DNA of 64,000 nt from NCBI RefSeq assembly GCF_050279675.1, contig NZ_JBNNUK010000001.1:682001-746000 (forward strand), in the 5' to 3' direction. The position numbers were made by a program, and so were the translations under genes. Within the stretch, counting starts at the first letter, position 1. Every line of letters begins with the position of its first letter. This DNA is from Viridibacillus sp050279675 (GTDB lineage: Bacteria; Bacillota; Bacilli; Bacillales_A; Planococcaceae). The notes below the pieces were generated by a model. That model was not told the DNA's origin, made no database searches, and saw nothing but the letters and a program-made list of their open reading frames with translations. Positions 31,563 to 40,300 of the stretch are shown in pieces.

Positions 31563-31934
31563 ATGTTATGTCGTTATAAGAAAGCATTCGAAAAAATTGC
31601 GATGGGGCTCTTGTCATTTATGCCAGATCAAAAAGATCTGAAATTACTACAAGAAACGATTCGACAATACGATACAGATCCAAACTGGCAACTGTTTTTA
31701 TGGAAACAAGAGGATGACTTTATTGGTTTAGTTGGCGTAGAGATTGCTGATGACGAATGGATTGTTAGACATATATCGGTTGACCCTTCACATAGAGGTG
31801 AGGGACTCGGTAAAGAGATGGTTAAACAGCTTTCTAAGATGGATATGGATTGTGTGATTGCGGCTTGTGATCAAACTGCATCGTTCATACAGAAATGTAA
31901 AGCGTTGCTAGAAGAAGCAGACAAAGAAATTTAA
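31563..31934 (+). CDS. ribT: RibT-like GNAT acetyltransferase
   Basis: This is a 123-residue protein very similar in layout to B. subtilis RibT. It begins RYKKAFEKIAMGLLSFMPDQ and has the GNAT acetyl-CoA loop VRHISVDPSHRGEGLGKEM. In B. subtilis, ribT is the last gene of the riboflavin operon and its acetyl substrate is unsettled. Here the biosynthesis genes ribDEBAH are absent and ribT stands alone between lysA and the DUF309 gene. The stop overlaps the end of the convergent neighbour, and the shared terminator lies inside both coding ends. Confidence 0.88.
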   Translation: MLCRYKKAFEKIAMGLLSFMPDQKDLKLLQETIRQYDTDPNWQLFLWKQEDDFIGLVGVEIADDEWIVRHISVDPSHRGEGLGKEMVKQLSKMDMDCVIAACDQTASFIQKCKALLEEADKEI

Positions 31935-31948
31935 TGTCTGCTTCTTCT
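31910..31948. terminator. Bidirectional terminator inside two gene ends
   Basis: AGAAGAAGCAGACA pairs perfectly with TGTCTGCTTCTTCT around an 11-base loop that contains both stop codons, followed by six T. It serves ribT and the convergent DUF309 gene. Confidence 0.9.
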
Positions 31949-32440
31949 TTTTTCGTCTCTTGCTAGGAGAATATCCGAGCGGTCACGTAGCATATGCTTA
32001 TGTTGTAGGTAATGAGCATCTGTTTCTTGCAATAAGGAAATTGATGTGAGAACTTGCTTCTCTAAGGTATCAGAGGTAATTGGTAGAATAAATTTTTGGA
32101 AAGGCTCTTTTTTTTCTACTGCATGTTGAACTTGCTGCATAGAGTGTAAAATTGCAATAGCGTCCACTTCTTCCATAAATGAAGAATTGACGGACTGCTC
32201 TAAAGTAATATATGCTTTTTTTAGGATTGTTTTGGCGCCACTAAAATTTTCTCGGCGCCAATGGTAGAGGCCGGTCGCTAGTTGAATCCATCCCGTTAAG
32301 GGGTGAGTTTTATCTCTTGGAGCTATTTCTTTCCAATACTCCTCTAACACTTCGTGACATTCAAAGTAATCTTGATTGCCATTGAAATATGTTAGAAACT
32401 GGACAAATAATGGGTGGTACATCGGATGCATTTCGAACAT
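31931..32440 (-). CDS. ypuF: DUF309 protein (YpuF-like)
   Basis: This is a 169-residue all-helical protein with the DUF309 signature DYFECHEVLEEYWKE near residue 23 and GWIQLATGLYHWRRENF after it. B. subtilis YpuF lies at the same place beside scpA. The family is thought to be a metal-dependent helical protein, without a defined reaction. The start is uncertain. ATG 32440 follows AGAGGA closely, while 32443 and 32431 are alternatives. It is divergent from scpA, with only about 47 bases between. Confidence 0.85.
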   Translation of the reverse strand: MFEMHPMYHPLFVQFLTYFNGNQDYFECHEVLEEYWKEIAPRDKTHPLTGWIQLATGLYHWRRENFSGAKTILKKAYITLEQSVNSSFMEEVDAIAILHSMQQVQHAVEKKEPFQKFILPITSDTLEKQVLTSISLLQETDAHYLQHKHMLRDRSDILLARDEKRRSRH

Positions 32441-32487
32441 CATTCCTCTATACTGTATTTTGAACAAAAACTGTCAGGTGGTTGACT

Positions 32488-33273
32488 ATGTCATATGAAG
32501 TAAAACTCGAGGCCTTTGAAGGACCTCTCGATCTATTATTACATTTAATTCATCGCTTGGAAATTGATATATATGATATTCCAATGGCGGAGCTTACGGC
32601 TCAGTATATGGAGCATATTCGTGCAATGCAAGTACTTGAATTGAATGAAGCAAGTGAATATTTAGTTATGGCGGCATCTTTACTAGCGATTAAGAGTAAA
32701 ATGCTCTTACCAATCCATGAAGGGGAGTTAGATGAAACGGAATTCGACATGGATGAGCCCGATCCACGTGAAGAACTCGTTGCCCGATTAATTGAATATA
32801 GAAAATTTAAAGATGCTGCAGTGAATTTAAAAGACTTAGAATCGTCTCGTGCGCAATATTTTACAAGGCCACCAGCGGATCTTTCAGCATTCGCACCGGC
32901 AGAACAACTAGCATTATTTGAAACGTCTGTAAATGTGTTTGATATGGTCGGTGCTTTTCAGAAAATGCTTAGACGAAAACATTTAAAGGCGCCATTAACT
33001 ACTAAAATTACTAGGCACGATGTTTCCATAAAAGATCAAATGAAAACTATGATGGGTGTGCTAAAATTAGCAGGTGGACGCTCAAGCTTTTTCGATCTAT
33101 TCCCTTATGAAGATAGATCAACTTTGGTTATTACTTTTTTATCATTACTAGAATTGATGAAACGCCAAATAATAGCAGTAGAGCAGAATAATAACTTTGA
33201 AGATTTAACGGTAATATTACGGAAGGAAGATTTGAACGATGAACAACTTGAAACAATTGATGAGCAAAATTGA
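32488..33273 (+). CDS. scpA: Segregation and condensation protein ScpA
   Basis: This is a 261-residue kleisin that joins the SMC heads and, with ScpB, forms the bacterial condensin for chromosome segregation. The N-terminal helical region is FEGPLDLLLHLIHRLEIDIY, followed by LVMAASLLAIKSKMLLP, and the C-terminal winged helix contains ITFLSLLELMKRQII. ATG 32488 follows CAGGTGG. It overlaps scpB by 35 bases, consistent with coupled translation of the complex. Confidence 0.95.
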   Translation: MSYEVKLEAFEGPLDLLLHLIHRLEIDIYDIPMAELTAQYMEHIRAMQVLELNEASEYLVMAASLLAIKSKMLLPIHEGELDETEFDMDEPDPREELVARLIEYRKFKDAAVNLKDLESSRAQYFTRPPADLSAFAPAEQLALFETSVNVFDMVGAFQKMLRRKHLKAPLTTKITRHDVSIKDQMKTMMGVLKLAGGRSSFFDLFPYEDRSTLVITFLSLLELMKRQIIAVEQNNNFEDLTVILRKEDLNDEQLETIDEQN

Positions 33274-33838
33274 AAGCTTACTTTTCGTAATTGGTGAAGA
33301 TGGTTTAACTGTCAGACAACTGAGTTTCTTAACAGAAGAACAAGAAGAGAAGGTAGCACAAGCTATAGAACAATTAGCTCATCATTACAACACAGAGGAA
33401 GGGCGTGGCATTACACTGAAAGAATTAGCTGGTACCTATCAGCTTACTTCAAAACCTGCCCTAGCAGATACGATTCAGCGACTTGTTGAAAACCCGCCTA
33501 GTCAATCATTATCACAAGCCTCACTAGAAGTCCTTGCCATTGTTGCATACAAACAACCCATTACTAGAGTAGAAATTGAAGATTTACGTGGTGTGAAAAG
33601 TGAACGACCACTACATACTTTAAGCTCAAAAGGTTTAGTACAGGAAGTAGGTCGAGCTGATGGAACAGGCCGAGCAATTTTATACGGCACAACAAAGGAG
33701 TTCTTAAACTACTTTGGCTTGAAAGACTTAAACGAATTACCAGATTTACCTATGGGTGAAACTGATTCAACTGATGAAAACCCAGATTTATTCATGTCTA
33801 AGTTCCAAGAAGCTTTCCGAGATTCAGATTCAGAATAG
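33239..33838 (+). CDS. scpB: Segregation and condensation protein ScpB
   Basis: This is a 199-residue protein with two winged-helix domains. Features are KIESLLFVIGEDGLTVRQLS, YQLTSKPALADTIQRLVENP, and the conserved SLSQASLEVLAIVAYKQPIT with EIEDLRGVKSERPLHTL. It dimerises and binds ScpA between the SMC heads. The ATG lies inside the 3-prime end of scpA after GGAAGGA. ATG 33260 is an alternative but has no ribosome binding site. Confidence 0.95.
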   Translation: MNNLKQLMSKIESLLFVIGEDGLTVRQLSFLTEEQEEKVAQAIEQLAHHYNTEEGRGITLKELAGTYQLTSKPALADTIQRLVENPPSQSLSQASLEVLAIVAYKQPITRVEIEDLRGVKSERPLHTLSSKGLVQEVGRADGTGRAILYGTTKEFLNYFGLKDLNELPDLPMGETDSTDENPDLFMSKFQEAFRDSDSE

Positions 33839-33855
33839 AAGAAAGGTGTGGGCGA

Positions 33856-34857
33856 TTGCTTCGCCGATATATAATCGGATTATTGATGGTAGTTTTACTA
33901 CTAATTACTACGACGCCTAGTTCCGCTGCATCAAGTTCATATGCAGTCATTGATGCAGAGACAGGGAGATTACTAGCGGGGTCTAATGAAAATGTACCCT
34001 TACCAATTGCTAGTTTGACGAAAATGTGGACTGCGCTTGTTGCAATAGAGAATTTGGATTTAAAAACACCAGTTACCATATCTCAACGAGCAGCAACGAG
34101 TGAAGGGTCTTCTATTTATCTAACTGCAGGAGAAGAAACATCATTAGAAACCTTACTTTATGGACTATTGTTACGTTCAGGTAATGATGCAGCTGCAGCA
34201 ATAGCAGAAGCTGCAGGTGGATCTCTAGAAGGTTTTTCTAAAATGATGAATGATACCGCACTCTTTTATGGTTTGGAAAATACGCATTTTGAAAATCCAT
34301 CAGGTCTCCACGATGAAAAGCACTTAGCTTCTGCATATGACACAGCACAAATGTTACGGATTGCCATGAAAAATAAAAAATTTGAGAAGATAGCCTCTAC
34401 AAAATATTTTAAAGGTACTACAGAGAACGGGACATTATGGGAAAATAAGCATAAGCTCGTTCGTAATAACAAATTTGCGATAGCTGGTAAAACAGGCTAT
34501 ACGAAAGTAGCAGGACGAACACTTGCTACTTATTTTGAAAAGGATGGTAAAAAGGTAATTGTAGTTACGATCAATGAAGGTAATGATTGGGTTGTCCATA
34601 GCAATTTTGCTGATTACGTGTTTAAACATTATACGAATGAAGTAATAGCAAAAGCCGGTACGTATTCAGTACAATCAGATATTGATATAAAATTGACAGA
34701 GCCACAGCACTTACTTCTGACGAAGAAAGAAGTAAAAAAAGTGAAACATATCTTACAGTTACCTAGGTCCAAAACCAAAGACTCGATAGGTAGATGGTCA
34801 TTTTATATAGATGACCAACCAGTAAAGGATGCTATTGTTGATGTAAAGTGGAAATAA
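33856..34857 (+). CDS. dacB: D-alanyl-D-alanine carboxypeptidase (DacB-like, S11)
   Basis: This is a 333-residue secreted penicillin-binding protein. A signal peptide (to about residue 24, SSAAS) is followed by the serine peptidase motifs: SxxK as Ser53-Leu-Thr-Lys56, SGN (LLRSGNDAAAA) and KTG (AGKTGYTKVAG). It trims pentapeptides. Position after scpB and before rluB is that of sporulation gene dacB in B. subtilis, which tunes cortex cross-linking in the mother cell. The usual partners spmA and spmB are missing downstream. The start is TTG. Confidence 0.85.
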   Translation: MLRRYIIGLLMVVLLLITTTPSSAASSSYAVIDAETGRLLAGSNENVPLPIASLTKMWTALVAIENLDLKTPVTISQRAATSEGSSIYLTAGEETSLETLLYGLLLRSGNDAAAAIAEAAGGSLEGFSKMMNDTALFYGLENTHFENPSGLHDEKHLASAYDTAQMLRIAMKNKKFEKIASTKYFKGTTENGTLWENKHKLVRNNKFAIAGKTGYTKVAGRTLATYFEKDGKKVIVVTINEGNDWVVHSNFADYVFKHYTNEVIAKAGTYSVQSDIDIKLTEPQHLLLTKKEVKKVKHILQLPRSKTKDSIGRWSFYIDDQPVKDAIVDVKWK

Positions 34858-34872
34858 ATAGTTGAGTAGAGA

Positions 34873-34901
34873 AAAGGCTGCTTATATTAGCGGCCTTTTT
34901 C
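34873..34901 (+). terminator. dacB terminator
   Basis: AAAGGCTGC pairs with GCGGCCTTT (one G-T pair) across eight bases, followed by TT and a T-rich stretch. Confidence 0.8.
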
Positions 34902-35053
34902 GATTTTATATAAAAAAGTGATATGAAAAGCAGATAAACTGTTTACAAACATATTAGTGAAGGACTTAATTAAGGTACTAATACTTTTCTTATAGTAGAA
35001 AGTGTGCCATAATTTTGGACAGGCTAATAGTATTTAACTTATGAGGTGAACGA

Positions 35054-35785
35054 ATGGAAAGACTACAAAAAGTAATAGCGTATGCAGGGATTGCATCACG
35101 TAGAAAAGCAGAAGAAATGATTAAGCAAGGCTTAGTGAAAGTCAATGGACAGGTAGTTAGAGAGCTTGGCACAAAAGTCTCTCCTTCTGATTCAGTAGAA
35201 GTAGAAGGAGTTAAATTAGAAAAAGAACGTAAAGTATATCATCTTCTATATAAACCAAGAGGTATTATTTCAGCTGTAACAGACGATAAAGGTCGTAAAA
35301 CGGTAACAGATTTATTCCCCGAAGTTGAACAACGTATTTTCCCTGTTGGTCGTTTAGATTATGAAACTTCAGGATTGCTACTTTTAACAAATGACGGTGA
35401 ATTTTCTTACCAACTTACACATCCAAAATTCAAAATTGATAAAACATATGTAGCACGTGTAAAAGGAATTCCTACGAGAGAAGCTTTAAGACAATTAGAG
35501 CGTGGCGTTATGCTTGAGGATGGAAAGACTGCACCAGCTCGCGTGAGACTAATGTCTTCAGATAGCAAATCAGGCAAGGCGATTGTGGCAATCACAATTC
35601 ATGAAGGCCGTAATCGTCAAGTGCGACGTATGTTTGAAGCAGTAGGTTACCCAGTACAAAAATTAAAACGTGAACAATTCGCTTTTTTAACATTGCATGG
35701 ATTGAATGCAGGTGAGTCAAGAGAATTGACACATCATGAAGTTAAACAATTAAGAGTGTTAGCTGAGACAGGTAAAATAGGTTAA
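35054..35785 (+). CDS. rluB: 23S rRNA pseudouridine synthase RluB
   Basis: This is a 243-residue enzyme. An N-terminal S4 RNA-binding domain (GIASRRKAEEMIKQGLVKVN) is followed by the RsuA/RluB catalytic core with FPVGRLDYETSGLLLLTNDG, where the Asp attacks the target uridine. HEGRNRQVRRMFEAVGYPV is the family C-terminal motif. It modifies U2633 in B. subtilis 23S rRNA (E. coli position 2605). It lies before the res operon as in B. subtilis. Confidence 0.93.
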   Translation: MERLQKVIAYAGIASRRKAEEMIKQGLVKVNGQVVRELGTKVSPSDSVEVEGVKLEKERKVYHLLYKPRGIISAVTDDKGRKTVTDLFPEVEQRIFPVGRLDYETSGLLLLTNDGEFSYQLTHPKFKIDKTYVARVKGIPTREALRQLERGVMLEDGKTAPARVRLMSSDSKSGKAIVAITIHEGRNRQVRRMFEAVGYPVQKLKREQFAFLTLHGLNAGESRELTHHEVKQLRVLAETGKIG

Positions 35786-35828
35786 ACCTTATGTATGTCA
35801 ATAATCGTTAACATTCTAAAATAGGTAC

Positions 35829-35860
35829 AAGACGTTTAGTTAGTATTTTCTAAACGTCTT
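35829..35860 (+). terminator. Hairpin after rluB
   Basis: AAGACGTTTAG pairs perfectly with CTAAACGTCTT around a ten-base loop. There is no clear T-run, so it may be a weak terminator or a processing hairpin. Confidence 0.5.
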
Positions 35861-36038
35861 AACCAATTTTACATAGCATAAAACAACATGAGGCAACCTA
35901 CAAAAAATGAAATAAACAACACTATGCTTAGAATGGAAACGTTCACAAACACTTCAAATATACAAAATTCCGTCATTCAAAACTTTGCTATAATTAGGTA
36001 GATTGTTTCGGATGTTTTTTAGGAGGTCTACTTCGAGT

Positions 36039-36572
36039 ATGGATAAAAAGAAAAAAAGGTTATATGTAAGAACGCTGATTTTAGCAATTCTTGTAGTTGC
36101 AATTGGTTATACCATATATACGACAGCTACTAAGGATGAGGTTCGATTATTAAAAGTTGGAGAAGAAGCGCCAGATTTTTCCCTAGTTGATTTAGATGGT
36201 CAAACACATCGGTTATCTGATTATAAAGGTAAAGGTGTCATGTTGAATTTCTGGGGTACTTGGTGTAAACCTTGTAAAAAAGAAATGCCAGCAATGAACA
36301 ATCAGTATAAGGTATTTAAAGATCAAGGCATAGAAGTGATATCAATTAACCAAGCACAAACAGTTTTTGAAGTGGAAAATTTCATTTCTGACTTCAATTT
36401 AAAATTCCCAGTTGTAATCGATAAAACCAAAAGTGTCACAAGGGCTTACAATGTTGATAACTTACCAGCGTCTATATTTATTGATCCAACAGGTAAAGTT
36501 GTTCGAGTACATGAAGGTGAATTGACAGAAGAAATGTTAGCTGAATTCTTTTCAAGTATCAAGCCAGAGTAA
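36039..36572 (+). CDS. resA: Thiol-disulfide oxidoreductase ResA
   Basis: This is a 177-residue membrane-anchored thioredoxin-like protein. One N-terminal helix (about 8-28) is followed by a TlpA/ResA domain with the redox pair Cys76-x-x-Cys79 in FWGTWCKPCKKEMPA and the cis-Pro loop NLPASIFIDP. It reduces the haem-binding cysteines of apocytochrome c outside the membrane. ATG 36039 follows AGGAGGT. It is the first gene of resABC. Confidence 0.95.
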   Translation: MDKKKKRLYVRTLILAILVVAIGYTIYTTATKDEVRLLKVGEEAPDFSLVDLDGQTHRLSDYKGKGVMLNFWGTWCKPCKKEMPAMNNQYKVFKDQGIEVISINQAQTVFEVENFISDFNLKFPVVIDKTKSVTRAYNVDNLPASIFIDPTGKVVRVHEGELTEEMLAEFFSSIKPE

Positions 36573-36585
36573 GGAGTTCTAGAGG

Positions 36586-38274
36586 ATGAAAAAAATTATT
36601 TGTGAATGCGGTCACGAGAACCCAGAAGGCACAACTTTATGTGAAAAATGTGGTAGCCCTCTTACTGAAGAAGAAAAAAGCAGGAAATTAGCAGATATGC
36701 GTTATGAAGGAACCGCAATTCGTTCAAAAACGTATAACAAAACGATTATTGATAAAATTTGGAGCTTCTTTTCAAGTGTAAAAGTTGGCGTTGCAATTAT
36801 TATTATCACTTTAGTTGCTGCAGGTATTGGTACATTCTTACCACAAGTTATTTATGTTTCGCTTACAGAATATCAAGATGCAGCTGCTGCATATAAAGCG
36901 GCTTATGGTACTTTCGGATCGATTTACTATAAATTAGGATTAGCGGATATTTATAGTTCATGGTGGTTCCAGACGTTAATCGGTATGCTTGGTATTTCGA
37001 TTATTGTTGCCAGTCTTGACCGAGGTATTCCACTATATAAATCTCTAAAAAATCAACGAGTAAAACGTCATGAAAACTTCTTGAAACGCCAACGTATTTT
37101 TGCTTCAGGCGAAATGTCCGCAGAAGAAGCTGATAAAGCATTTGATCTAACAGAAGAGAAAATGAAAGCAATGAAATACAATGTTCGTCGTGAAGAGGGC
37201 GCATTATTAGCTGAAAAAGGTCGTTTTGCTAGATGGGGTCCTTATATCAACCATGTCGGATTAATCATTTTCTTATTCGGTGTTATGCTCCGCTTAATGC
37301 CAGGTTTTTACATTGATAAAACACTTTGGATCCGTGAAGGTGAAACAATGGCTATTCCAGGAATGGAAGGCTATTATTTAGAAAGTAAAAAATTCACTTT
37401 TGAAACGTATTCAAAAGATGAACAAAAAGAAGAATTTAATGAATCAAAAAAAGCGGTTAACGCTGTTGCGAAAAACTATCAAACAGATGTTAAGTTATTT
37501 AAAGCACCAGACGACGCAGTTCCTGGTGATACATCTAATTTAACTCTAGTGAAAGAAATGCCGATAATTGTAAATAAGCCGTTGAAATATGATGGTTATG
37601 CACTTTATCAAATGGATTTCCGCTTGAATGAGTTAAAGACGATGCACTTTGATTTAATTGATAAAAAGTCGGAGAAATCCCTGGGAGAAGTAGCAATCGA
37701 TTTAACTAATCCTGAAAAAGAATATAAAGTGGGGAAAGATAGTAAAGTTGTCTTGAAAAAATACTTCCCAGACTTTGCAGGCTTTGAAGATGGAGAACCA
37801 CAAACAGCTTCACCTTTACCAAATAATCCAGCATTTATTTTTGATATGTATACACCCGAAACACCAAAAGGCGAAACAAGCTTTGTAGCTATTAAACAAA
37901 CACTTGAACCATTAGGTGAAACAAAGTATAAAATGAAATTTAGTGCTGTTGATACACGTAACGTATCAGGTTTAACAGTCCGTAAAGATAAAACACTTAT
38001 GATACTAATGTTAGGTGGCATAATCTTTATGCTAGGTGTAACAATAGGTTCCTATTGGAGCCACCGTCGCTTATGGCTATTAAAAACAAAAGATGGTCGT
38101 CTATTAATGGCATCGCATACAAACAAAAACTGGTTTAGTATGAAAAAAGATTTGGATGCAGTTACGGAGTACGCTCATCTTCCAGTTTATGTGGATCAAC
38201 ATGATGAAGATCAAAAAGCAGAGGATGCTGAGAAGAAATTGAAAGACAAAGAAAAGGAAGGTGACAACATCTAA
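36586..38274 (+). CDS. resB: Cytochrome c biogenesis protein ResB
   Basis: This is a 562-residue Ccs1-family protein of the system II haem-delivery complex. It begins with a four-Cys zinc ribbon (CECGHENPEGTTLCEKCG), which is also present in B. subtilis ResB. Three membrane helices (near 66-88, 143-160, 220-240), a large extracellular domain and a last helix (near 469-487) follow. HVGLIIFLFGVMLR carries a conserved His. It shares a one-base overlap (TAATG) with resC, its partner in haem export. Confidence 0.95.
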   Translation: MKKIICECGHENPEGTTLCEKCGSPLTEEEKSRKLADMRYEGTAIRSKTYNKTIIDKIWSFFSSVKVGVAIIIITLVAAGIGTFLPQVIYVSLTEYQDAAAAYKAAYGTFGSIYYKLGLADIYSSWWFQTLIGMLGISIIVASLDRGIPLYKSLKNQRVKRHENFLKRQRIFASGEMSAEEADKAFDLTEEKMKAMKYNVRREEGALLAEKGRFARWGPYINHVGLIIFLFGVMLRLMPGFYIDKTLWIREGETMAIPGMEGYYLESKKFTFETYSKDEQKEEFNESKKAVNAVAKNYQTDVKLFKAPDDAVPGDTSNLTLVKEMPIIVNKPLKYDGYALYQMDFRLNELKTMHFDLIDKKSEKSLGEVAIDLTNPEKEYKVGKDSKVVLKKYFPDFAGFEDGEPQTASPLPNNPAFIFDMYTPETPKGETSFVAIKQTLEPLGETKYKMKFSAVDTRNVSGLTVRKDKTLMILMLGGIIFMLGVTIGSYWSHRRLWLLKTKDGRLLMASHTNKNWFSMKKDLDAVTEYAHLPVYVDQHDEDQKAEDAEKKLKDKEKEGDNI

Positions 38275-39464
38275 TGAGTTTAATTGACTTAAGCGGAAAT
38301 CTACTATTTGTAGCCTTCGTCGCATACCTAATAGCTACTTTACTTTTTGGTGGTGCAGTCAAAGGTGGTTCAAAAGATGAATCAGCCGATGCAGGGAAAA
38401 AATGGGGTTCATTAGCAATTATCATTACGCTTATTGGATTCATAGCAAATCTAGGTTATTTCATTACTAGATGGGTGTATGCTGGACATGCACCTGTTAG
38501 TAATATGTTTGAATTCACGACAGCATTCGGCATGTTCGTTGTAGGAGCATTTATCTTAATTTACTTTATTTATAAAGTGCCGGCACTTGGACTCTTTGCC
38601 TTACCAATCGCAATTATTATTATTGCTTACGCTAGTATGTTCCCTCGTGAAGTAAATCCATTAATTCCAGCTTTAAAAAGTTACTGGTTATACATTCACG
38701 TAATTACAGCTGCAATTGGAGAATCTATTCTAGCGATAAGTGCTGTAGCAGGTTTAATTTATTTACTAAAAAATATCGACTTGACAAAAAGATCTAAACA
38801 AAGTTTCTGGATAGAAGCGGTTATGTACGCCTTAGTACTAGTACTAGGATTCGTAGCAGTAACAACGACATTTAACGTAACAGGTTATGAAGCGGAATTT
38901 AGCTACGTAGATAAAGATGGTAATACTAAAGAAATTACGTATAACACACCGGCGTTGTTCGGGATGCATCAATCTGAATTATTAACCGCAGATAAAATGC
39001 AACCAATTGCAGACGTACCAGCAATTGTTAATGCAAAAAAATTGACAACAGTTGTTTGGTCAATCTTAATTGGTACAGTTTTATACGGTTTAATTCGTTT
39101 AATCATCCGTAAACCAATTGCGGTTATCATGCAACCGTTCGCAAAACGTGCAAACTCACAATTGATGGATGAAATTGGTTATCGTTCGGTATTAATTGGC
39201 TTCCCAGTATTTACGCTTGGTGCATTAATCTTCGCGATGATTTGGGCGCAAGAAGCATGGTCTCGTTTCTGGGGCTGGGATCCTAAAGAGGTTTGGGCAC
39301 TTATCACATGGTTATTCTACGCGGCATTCTTACACTTACGCCTTTCAAAAGGGTGGCAAGGTGAGAAGTCAGCTTGGTTAGCAGTAATTGGTTTCGTTAT
39401 CATTATGTTCAACCTTGTTGCTGTTAATTTAATCATTGCAGGTCTTCATTCATACGCTGGTTAA
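38274..39464 (+). CDS. resC: Cytochrome c biogenesis protein ResC (CcsA family)
   Basis: This is a 396-residue membrane protein with about eight helices. The tryptophan-rich WWD-type haem-binding motif is WSRFWGWDPKEVWALITW, and flanking His residues (IHVITAAIGES, AAFLHLRLS) are in place. With ResB it moves haem across the membrane and attaches it to apocytochromes. A terminator follows, and resD has its own promoter region. Confidence 0.95.
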   Translation: MSLIDLSGNLLFVAFVAYLIATLLFGGAVKGGSKDESADAGKKWGSLAIIITLIGFIANLGYFITRWVYAGHAPVSNMFEFTTAFGMFVVGAFILIYFIYKVPALGLFALPIAIIIIAYASMFPREVNPLIPALKSYWLYIHVITAAIGESILAISAVAGLIYLLKNIDLTKRSKQSFWIEAVMYALVLVLGFVAVTTTFNVTGYEAEFSYVDKDGNTKEITYNTPALFGMHQSELLTADKMQPIADVPAIVNAKKLTTVVWSILIGTVLYGLIRLIIRKPIAVIMQPFAKRANSQLMDEIGYRSVLIGFPVFTLGALIFAMIWAQEAWSRFWGWDPKEVWALITWLFYAAFLHLRLSKGWQGEKSAWLAVIGFVIIMFNLVAVNLIIAGLHSYAG

Positions 39465-39490
39465 TAATCAGCATAGAATTGTAGCAAAGC

Positions 39491-39525
39491 TAAAGCCTTT
39501 TCCTTTATAGGGAAGGGCTTTTCTT
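39491..39525 (+). terminator. resC terminator
   Basis: AAGCCTTTTCC-type arm pairs with GGGAAGGGCTT (some G-T pairs), followed by TTCTTTT. Confidence 0.7.
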
Positions 39526-39583
39526 TTCATTTCGATAGGCTGATTGTACAATAGACATATAGATGGTTTTGGGAGGAATAGTT

Positions 39584-40300
39584 GTGAATGAACAAATTTC
39601 AGTTTTAGTAGTAGACGATGAGGATAGAATCCGCCGTTTATTAAGAATGTATTTAGAACGTGAAGGGTATGTAGTAGAAGAAGCTGAAAACGGAGAGGAG
39701 GCAGTGGAAAAGGCATTAGCAAATGACTATCATTGTATTCTCCTTGATATAATGATGCCTGAAAAAGATGGCTTACAAGTATGCGAAGAAATTCGTGATA
39801 AAAAAACAACGCCAATTATTCTATTAACGGCAAAAGGTGAAGAGGCAAACCGTGTATCAGGTTTCGAACTAGGTGCTGATGATTATATTGTAAAACCATT
39901 TAGCCCCCGTGAAGTGGTTTTACGCGTAAAAGCTATTTTACGTCGTTCTGCAGCATTCTCACCAATTACAACAACTTCTGCATCAAAAGATTTAGTTGTC
40001 TTCCCACATTTAACAATTGATCATGATGCACACCGAGTTTCTGCTGATGGTGTAGAAGTCAATTTAACACCGAAAGAATACGAATTATTGTACTTTTTAG
40101 CAAAATCACCAGATAAAGTATTTGATAGAGAGCAATTGTTAAAAGAAGTATGGCATTATGATTTCTTTGGGGATTTACGTACAGTTGATACACATGTGAA
40201 ACGTTTACGTGAAAAACTAAACCGAGTTTCTGAAAATGCAGCGAAAATGATTGTAACAGTATGGGGCGTCGGCTATAAATTTGAGGTAGTCAATGAATAG
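39584..40300 (+). CDS. resD: Response regulator ResD
   Basis: This is a 238-residue OmpR-type regulator. The receiver domain has DDED (11-14), phospho-acceptor Asp55 in LLDIMMPEKDG and Lys104 in VKPFSPRE. The C-terminal winged helix contains LTPKEYELLYFLAKSPDKVF and VDTHVKRLREKL. It activates aerobic and anaerobic respiration genes in response to oxygen limitation and NO. GTG 39584 follows GGGAGGA. It overlaps resE by eight bases. Confidence 0.95.
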   Translation: MNEQISVLVVDDEDRIRRLLRMYLEREGYVVEEAENGEEAVEKALANDYHCILLDIMMPEKDGLQVCEEIRDKKTTPIILLTAKGEEANRVSGFELGADDYIVKPFSPREVVLRVKAILRRSAAFSPITTTSASKDLVVFPHLTIDHDAHRVSADGVEVNLTPKEYELLYFLAKSPDKVFDREQLLKEVWHYDFFGDLRTVDTHVKRLREKLNRVSENAAKMIVTVWGVGYKFEVVNE

